54,590 nt of DNA from Microcoleus asticus IPMA8 (GTDB lineage: Bacteria; Cyanobacteriota; Cyanobacteriia; Cyanobacteriales; Microcoleaceae), in contig NZ_SRRZ01000035.1 in NCBI RefSeq assembly GCF_013179805.1, positions 1-54,590 on the forward strand, read 5' to 3'. Positions 50,752 to 54,590 of the stretch are shown here, piece by piece; position 1 is the stretch's first letter; every line of letters starts with the position of its first letter. A program made the translations under genes and the position numbers. The notes beneath the pieces were generated by a model. That model worked only from the letters and a program-made list of their open reading frames with translations, searched no databases and was not told the origin of the DNA.

Positions 50752-51624
50752 ATGTCTGTGCTGGAAGCTGCTTGGAAACACGAATTTATCGCTACGAACG
50801 GCATCAAACTGCACTATGTCACTCAAGGTTCTGGGCCGCTGATGCTGATGCTGCACGGATTTCCTGAATTTTGGTATTCTTGGCGTCATCAAATCCCGGA
50901 ATTTGCATCAGATTATAAAGTTGTCGCTGTGGATCTCAGGGGTTACAACGACAGCGACAAACCTCAGGATAAATCTGCTTACGTGATGGCAGAGTTTGTG
51001 CAAGATGTCAAGGGAATTATTCAGGGTTTGGGATACGAAAGTTGCGTCTTAGTTGGTCACGACTGGGGAGGCGCGATCGCCTGGAATTTTGCTTATGCTT
51101 ACCCCCATATGGTGGATAAATTAATTGTGATGAATCTACCGCATCCGGCAAAGTTTGCTGAAGGGTTACGCACTCCCCAACAATTGCTAAAAAGTTGGTA
51201 CATCTTTTTATTTCAGTTCCCAGTTTTGCCGGAGTTGTTAATTCAGTTGGGCGACTATCAGGCAATTTCTGCTGCTTTGGAAGGTATGGCAGTTGACAAA
51301 AACACTTTTACCCCCTCAGATATCGAAGCTTACAAAGATGCGGCTGCCAAACGGGGCGCTCTGACTGCTACTATCAATTATTACCGCAATATGGCTAGCG
51401 GATTTCTCGATCGCCAGAATTGGAGCGTGCTGCAAGTTCCGACGCTGATGATTTGGGGAGAAAATGATGCCGCCCTCGGTAAAGAGTTAACCTATGGAAC
51501 CGCAGATTACGTGCGGGATTTTCAGATTCATTACATTCCTAATTGCAGCCACTGGGTGCAGCAGGAACAGCCGGAGTTGGTGAATAGGTACATGAGAGAT
51601 TTTTTGGCAAGCAAAGCTGTTTGA
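50752..51624 (+). CDS. alpha/beta hydrolase, epoxide hydrolase-like, 290 aa
   Basis: The oxyanion motif is HGFPEFWYSWRHQIPEF and the nucleophile is the Asp of GHDWGGAIAWNFAY, which places it in the epoxide hydrolase / dehalogenase branch and not among the serine hydrolases. The catalytic His is in CSHWVQQEQPELVNRYM and an acid is available in IWGENDAAL. Cap region: YKDAAAKRGALTATINYYRN, with the Tyr of NYYRNMASG as a candidate proton donor. Length is typical. Substrate unknown. Confidence 0.92.
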   Translation: MSVLEAAWKHEFIATNGIKLHYVTQGSGPLMLMLHGFPEFWYSWRHQIPEFASDYKVVAVDLRGYNDSDKPQDKSAYVMAEFVQDVKGIIQGLGYESCVLVGHDWGGAIAWNFAYAYPHMVDKLIVMNLPHPAKFAEGLRTPQQLLKSWYIFLFQFPVLPELLIQLGDYQAISAALEGMAVDKNTFTPSDIEAYKDAAAKRGALTATINYYRNMASGFLDRQNWSVLQVPTLMIWGENDAALGKELTYGTADYVRDFQIHYIPNCSHWVQQEQPELVNRYMRDFLASKAV

Positions 51625-51640
51625 ATTGATACAGATAGTG

Positions 51641-51703
51641 TAAGGTGCGTCAGTCGAAGTTTTTGCATCAACTCGAAAGTTTTTGTTTCGGACGCACCCT
51701 ACC
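51641..51703. repeat. inverted GGTGCGTC/GACGCACC repeat
   Basis: TAAGGTGCGTC at 51641 and GACGCACCCTAC at 51691 form an inverted pair, with CGAAG(T)TTTTTG and CGAAAGTTTTTG repeated inside. A further AGGTGCGTCCGATCG is at 51715. Related by sequence to the GTGCGCAATGCGCAC family. Confidence 0.7.
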
Positions 51704-51727
51704 GGAGATGATGCAAGGTGCGTCCGA

Positions 51728-52088
51728 TCGAATATACTCTGATACGCCTTCACTGTTTCTCTCTCATCTAACCCAGAAGCACAGACCGAGGTACGAATGC
51801 ACATAAATTCCATCTAAATGCGCTTCCATCTCAATCTTCTCGCTGTTTCGTTCGTAGCAGAAGCTGTTGTCGGTAATCTTGAGATGAAAATGCTTTGCTA
51901 CCTGATAGCGATTGATGACCTTTCCCACTCTCACCCCAATTTTTTCGGCTCCTCAAAGTGGACGATTCGAGCGGTTGTCGAGCGTGACAATTTTGTCTAA
52001 CTCTTTTGGCGAACTTTTTCCAGCAGTGGACTTAAGCTTGAAGCATCATTAATATTGCCTTCAAACACTTCTACGGCGATGCGACATC
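51728..52088 (-). pseudogene. IS1634-family transposase fragment
   Basis: On the minus strand CRIAVEVFEGNINDASSLSPLLEKVRQ is read first. After a frame change come ELDKIVTLDNRSN and IGVRVGKVINRYQVAKHFHL, then KITDNSFCYERNSEKIEMEAHLDGIYV. A further change gives MCIRTSVCASGLDERETVKAYQSIFDR. This order matches the central part of IS1634-type DDE transposases. The N-terminus and the C-terminal catalytic part are missing. The 108-codon open frame at 51487-51813 covers only the last piece. Confidence 0.7.
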
Positions 52089-52286
52089 CGGGTCAATAAA
52101 CACTCCCCCCACCGTCGGATATTCCAAGCCAGCAATAATCCGCAACAGCGTACTTTTACCGCACCCACTTCCAGAGGCAATAATCACCGTTTTCTGGGCA
52201 TCGCCAATGCGGGAGTCACTTAAGTTAGTCAGTTCTAACTGTTTAGCGGCTGCGGCGGGCGGGTGTGAGTTTGGACTCTTGGTCAT
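52071..52286 (-). pseudogene. truncated ABC transporter ATPase
   Basis: An ATG at 52286 starts MTKSPNSHPPAAAAKQLELTNLSD, followed by Walker A GSGCGKSTLLRIIAGLEYP and GGVFIDPDVASP-stop. Only the first 71 codons exist; the Q-loop, signature and Walker B are gone. The reading frame runs into the IS1634-type fragment near 52088, so an insertion plus deletion destroyed the gene. It resembles anion-uptake ATPases (nitrate/sulfate type), which fits the substrate-binding genes on the other side. Confidence 0.75.
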
Positions 52287-52295
52287 GGTAGCGGT

Positions 52296-52327
52296 AGGTT
52301 AAGATCAATCATTAAGAAAATATTAAG
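52296..52327 (-). promoter_or_regulatory. candidate Pho box
   Basis: On the minus strand there are three 8-mers of the form YTTAAYNN: CTTAATAT (52327-52320), CTTAATGA (52316-52309) and CTTAACCT (52303-52296). The first two are 11 bp apart, as in the cyanobacterial Pho box of tandem 8-bp repeats with 3-bp gaps; the third is 13 bp on. It lies between the ABC ATPase relic and the substrate-binding genes. Confidence 0.4.
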
Positions 52328-52369
52328 AAAACTGAAGACTCTAATTTGATGACTCTATACTCCTCAAAG

Positions 52370-52403
52370 TAACTACGAAATCTCGATAGAAATACCGTAG
52401 TTA
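52370..52403. promoter_or_regulatory. inverted repeat upstream of the sulfate-binding protein gene
   Basis: TAACTACG (52370-52377) and CGTAGTTA (52396-52403) are perfect 8-bp arms with an 18-nt spacer, ending 14 bp before the GTG start. It could be an operator. No T-run, so not a terminator. Confidence 0.35.
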
Positions 52404-52417
52404 AATAAAAAGTATCG

Positions 52418-53569
52418 GTGAATCAACAACAAGTTTGGCAAAATTCAGTGACTTCGATCGTTCAGTCTCTAAAATTTGCGATCGCAGCCAGTTCCCAATT
52501 GCTGCGATTTTCAGGGCAATTTCTCAAAAGATCTCAGCATCTAGGACGCTCAGGAAAAGCGTACATCGTCTTGTTTTTACTAAGTGTAATTCTAAGTACA
52601 TCAATTGCTGCTTGCTCTGGAACGAGTAGGGCTAATCAAGGCGATATCAAGCTCAACCTAGTTTCCTTCTCAGTGACGAAAGCGGCCCACGACCAAATCG
52701 TCCCTAAATTTGTTGAAAAGTGGCAGAAAGAACACAACCAAAACGTCATTTTTGAACGCAGTTATGGCGGGTCTTTAGCGCAAACCGACGAGATCGTTGC
52801 CGGCAAACAAGAAGCCGATGTAGTGCATCTTGCCCTCCCATTGGATGTCGTTCGCATCGAAGAAGCGGGTTTAATTAATTCTGGCTGGCAGGACAGAGTT
52901 CCTAGAAGGGGAGTAGTTAGTCAATCGGTGGCGGCAATTGTCACCCGAGAAGGCAACCCCAAAGATATTCAAACTTGGGCAGATTTAGCCAAAGAAGATG
53001 TAAATGTCATTACAGCGAATCCTCAAACCTCTGGTATTGGTGTTTGGCAATTTTTAGGTCTGTGGGGGTCAGTCACCCAAGAAGGAGGAGATCCTGAACA
53101 AGCCCTTGATTTTGTGGGAAAAATCTATAAAAAAATTCCCACCCTAACGAAAGATGCGCGGGAAGCCAGCGACTTATTCTTCCAACAAGGGCAGGGAGAT
53201 GCCTTAGTAACCTATGAAAATGAAGTGATTTTAGCTGGAACGAACCGACCCAAAACCAGTTATTTTGTTCCTTCCCTCAATATCTCTATCGATAATCCCG
53301 TGGCGATAGTTGATAAAAACGTGGATAAGCATGGAACGAGAGAAGTGGCAGCAGCCTTTGTCGATTTTCTCTATTCAGACGAAGCTCAGCAAGAATTCGC
53401 CAAATTAGGCTACCGTTCGGTCAATCCCTTTATCGCTCAAGGCACAGAGGTGCAATTTCCCCCAATTAAAACCTTGTTTAATGCTCAAGATTTAGGAGGG
53501 TGGCCTTCGATCAAAGAGAAGTTTTTTGCAAAGGATGGCATCTTTGACCAAATTAAAGGCAAGTCCTGA
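52418..53569 (+). CDS. sbpA: sulfate ABC transporter substrate-binding lipoprotein, 383 aa
   Basis: Signal and lipobox: YIVLFLLSVILSTSIAAC, with the lipidated Cys near residue 67 after a long N-terminal extension. Mature domain: IKLNLVSFSVTKAAHDQIVPKFVEKWQKEHN, YGGSLAQTDEIVAGKQEADVVHLALPLDVVRIEEAGLI, VNVITANPQTSGIGVWQFLGLWGS, GQGDALVTYENEVILAG. This is the sulfate/thiosulfate-binding (SbpA/CysP) family. The GTG at 52418 is taken as the start because the frame is open from there; an internal start nearer the signal is possible. No CysT, CysW or CysA gene follows in the window. The next gene is a phosphate-type binding protein. Confidence 0.85.
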   Translation: MNQQQVWQNSVTSIVQSLKFAIAASSQLLRFSGQFLKRSQHLGRSGKAYIVLFLLSVILSTSIAACSGTSRANQGDIKLNLVSFSVTKAAHDQIVPKFVEKWQKEHNQNVIFERSYGGSLAQTDEIVAGKQEADVVHLALPLDVVRIEEAGLINSGWQDRVPRRGVVSQSVAAIVTREGNPKDIQTWADLAKEDVNVITANPQTSGIGVWQFLGLWGSVTQEGGDPEQALDFVGKIYKKIPTLTKDAREASDLFFQQGQGDALVTYENEVILAGTNRPKTSYFVPSLNISIDNPVAIVDKNVDKHGTREVAAAFVDFLYSDEAQQEFAKLGYRSVNPFIAQGTEVQFPPIKTLFNAQDLGGWPSIKEKFFAKDGIFDQIKGKS

Positions 53570-53619
53570 ACCTAAACGCCTAATTCACTTTCATTTTTCC
53601 AAATTTACGCTCAAATCCT

Positions 53620-54516
53620 ATGAAATTTTCTCGTTGGTTTTACCTAATCCCTCTCATCGTCACGGGCAACCTGATGACGAGTTGTGGCAATTCAGGAGAT
53701 AAGGAACAGCAAATCAGTATTGATGGTGGTGCTGTGGGCTTTAGCGTTTCCCTCGCCGTCGCCGAAGAATACCAAAAACTTTATCCCAATGCCCAAGTCA
53801 GCGTCGCTGCCAGTGGCACAGGGGGAGGGTTTAGCAAGTTTTGTGCTGGAAACCTTGAGATTGCGGGGGCTTCTCGCACGATCAGAGACGAAGAAATCAA
53901 AAAATGTGAGGAAAAAGGAATCGAATTTATTGAACTGCCGATGGCTCTTGATGGTCTTGCGGTAGTTGTTAATAAGGAAAATAACTTTGCCAAATGTCTA
54001 ACGATTCAGGAATTAGACACAATGTGGAATTCCAAATCGGAAGGCAAGATCGCAAGTTGGAAACAAATCAATCCCGAATTTCCAGACGAAAAACTGTTGC
54101 TGTTTGCCCCTCCTTCCGATACGGGAACCTTTGATTATTTCACCCAAGCTATAACAGGTAAAAGGAGAAATAGTCGTACCGACTTTACCCCCAGTCGCAA
54201 CCAAAATACCCTCGTTCAAGGGGTGATTGGCAATAAATCGGGACTGGCCTATCTGGGAATTGCCTTCTTGCTCCAAAACCAAGACAAATTGAACGCGGTG
54301 GGGATTGAAAATGCGGATGGAAAGTGTGTTAAACCAGTTCCCCTTGATAACGTTCTGAGAAATATCTACAGCCCCCTATCTCGACCTCTCTTTATCTACG
54401 TCAATAAAAAAGCCCTTGAAACCAATCCTTCCCTGGAAAGATTCGTGAAATTCTATTTAGAAAATTCTTGGAAATGGGTGGATGGTGTGGGCTATGTGGC
54501 AATACGGTTCAGTTAA
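53620..54516 (+). CDS. phosphate ABC transporter substrate-binding lipoprotein (PstS/SphX type), 298 aa
   Basis: Lipobox: LMTSCGN (Cys near residue 23). Phosphate-binding loops: GAVGFSVSLAVAEEYQKLYP, VSVAASGTGGGFSKFCAGNLEIAGASRTI, FAPPSDTGTFDYFTQAI and GNKSGLAYLGIAFL. The C-terminus is RPLFIYVNKKALETNPSLERFVKFYLENSWKWVDGVGYVAIRFS-stop, where SphX-type proteins continue with about 10-25 more residues after GYV, so the gene may end early or carry a frameshift at about 54495. Its upstream neighbour is the sulfate-binding gene, 50 bp away. Confidence 0.88.
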   Translation: MKFSRWFYLIPLIVTGNLMTSCGNSGDKEQQISIDGGAVGFSVSLAVAEEYQKLYPNAQVSVAASGTGGGFSKFCAGNLEIAGASRTIRDEEIKKCEEKGIEFIELPMALDGLAVVVNKENNFAKCLTIQELDTMWNSKSEGKIASWKQINPEFPDEKLLLFAPPSDTGTFDYFTQAITGKRRNSRTDFTPSRNQNTLVQGVIGNKSGLAYLGIAFLLQNQDKLNAVGIENADGKCVKPVPLDNVLRNIYSPLSRPLFIYVNKKALETNPSLERFVKFYLENSWKWVDGVGYVAIRFS

Positions 54517-54590
54517 GGGCTATGCAGTGCTTGAAACAATAAATATAGGAGTATTCATTATGATTCCAGTACCTCTGTGTTTAACTTGTT
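54494..54590 (+). CDS. possible partial ORF at the window edge
   Basis: From an ATG at 54494 (MWQYGSVKGYAVLET) or 54560 (MIPVPLCLTC, with AGGAG 8 nt upstream) the frame is open to the window end. It may be the next gene or only a chance frame. Nothing can be said about its product. Confidence 0.25.
   Translation, partial: MWQYGSVKGYAVLETINIGVFIMIPVPLCLTC

Noticed and set aside
51487..51813. 108-codon minus-strand frame as a gene
   Set aside because: Only its first part has homology, to an IS1634-type transposase; the rest overlaps the hydrolase gene on the other strand.

Overview
The window looks like the chromosome of a filamentous, non-heterocystous cyanobacterium of the Microcoleus/Oscillatoria kind. 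This is inferred from three things: the octamer GCGATCGC (HIP1) occurs throughout; there are many 7-bp-period short tandem repeats; and the gene content is cyanobacterial (Tic22-like protein, DUF1517 protein, LabA-like NYN protein, giant Ser/Thr-His dual kinase, CBCR-type GAF domain, Uma2 proteins). No rRNA, CRISPR array or prophage was seen. There is one tRNA gene, tRNA-Pro(TGG).

Layout. 1-9 kb: a decayed IS5-type transposase, an 1818-residue dual-kinase/AAA/GAF/histidine kinase and a 795-residue PAS/GAF protein, all on the minus strand. 9.5-14.5 kb: an RTX calcium-binding protein, a VMAP-HTH/NB-ARC ATPase split by a frameshift, ffh, and a Uma2 gene with an internal stop. 14.6-19.3 kb: a two-gene signalling unit, a dCache hybrid histidine kinase followed 1 bp later by a REC-GGDEF-EAL regulator. 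19.3-26.9 kb: a MITE-like element, a Uma2 relic, an LptC-like lipoprotein, a LabA/NYN protein, metG, hrcA with a clear terminator, and an alpha/beta hydrolase. 26.9-28.1 kb looks empty but holds a nearly full-length decayed tnpB. 28.3-40.7 kb is mostly housekeeping on both strands: an ACT protein, two related GNATs, tRNA-Pro, Tic22, prmC, a duplicated YcxB-like membrane protein, tsaC/sua5, a degenerate histidine kinase, hemB, a DUF1517 protein, a cyclic-nucleotide-binding protein and a disordered protein. 41-43 kb: a membrane/coiled-coil protein and a repeat-rich spacer with an 89-bp direct repeat that carries a perfect palindrome. 43-48 kb: an O-methyltransferase, queE, a clan AA aspartic protease and uvrA.

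48.1-50.4 kb is the most interesting accessory segment. It holds a HEPN-like protein whose stop codon lies inside an integron attC-like imperfect hairpin, then a higBA toxin-antitoxin pair, then a free-standing GAF protein with both cysteines expected of a DXCF cyanobacteriochrome. 50.7-54.6 kb: an epoxide-hydrolase-like protein, a fused scar of IS1634-type transposase and truncated ABC ATPase, a candidate Pho box, and two ABC substrate-binding lipoproteins (sulfate SbpA-type and phosphate PstS/SphX-type).

All calls come from reading the sequence; no database search or folding program was run.
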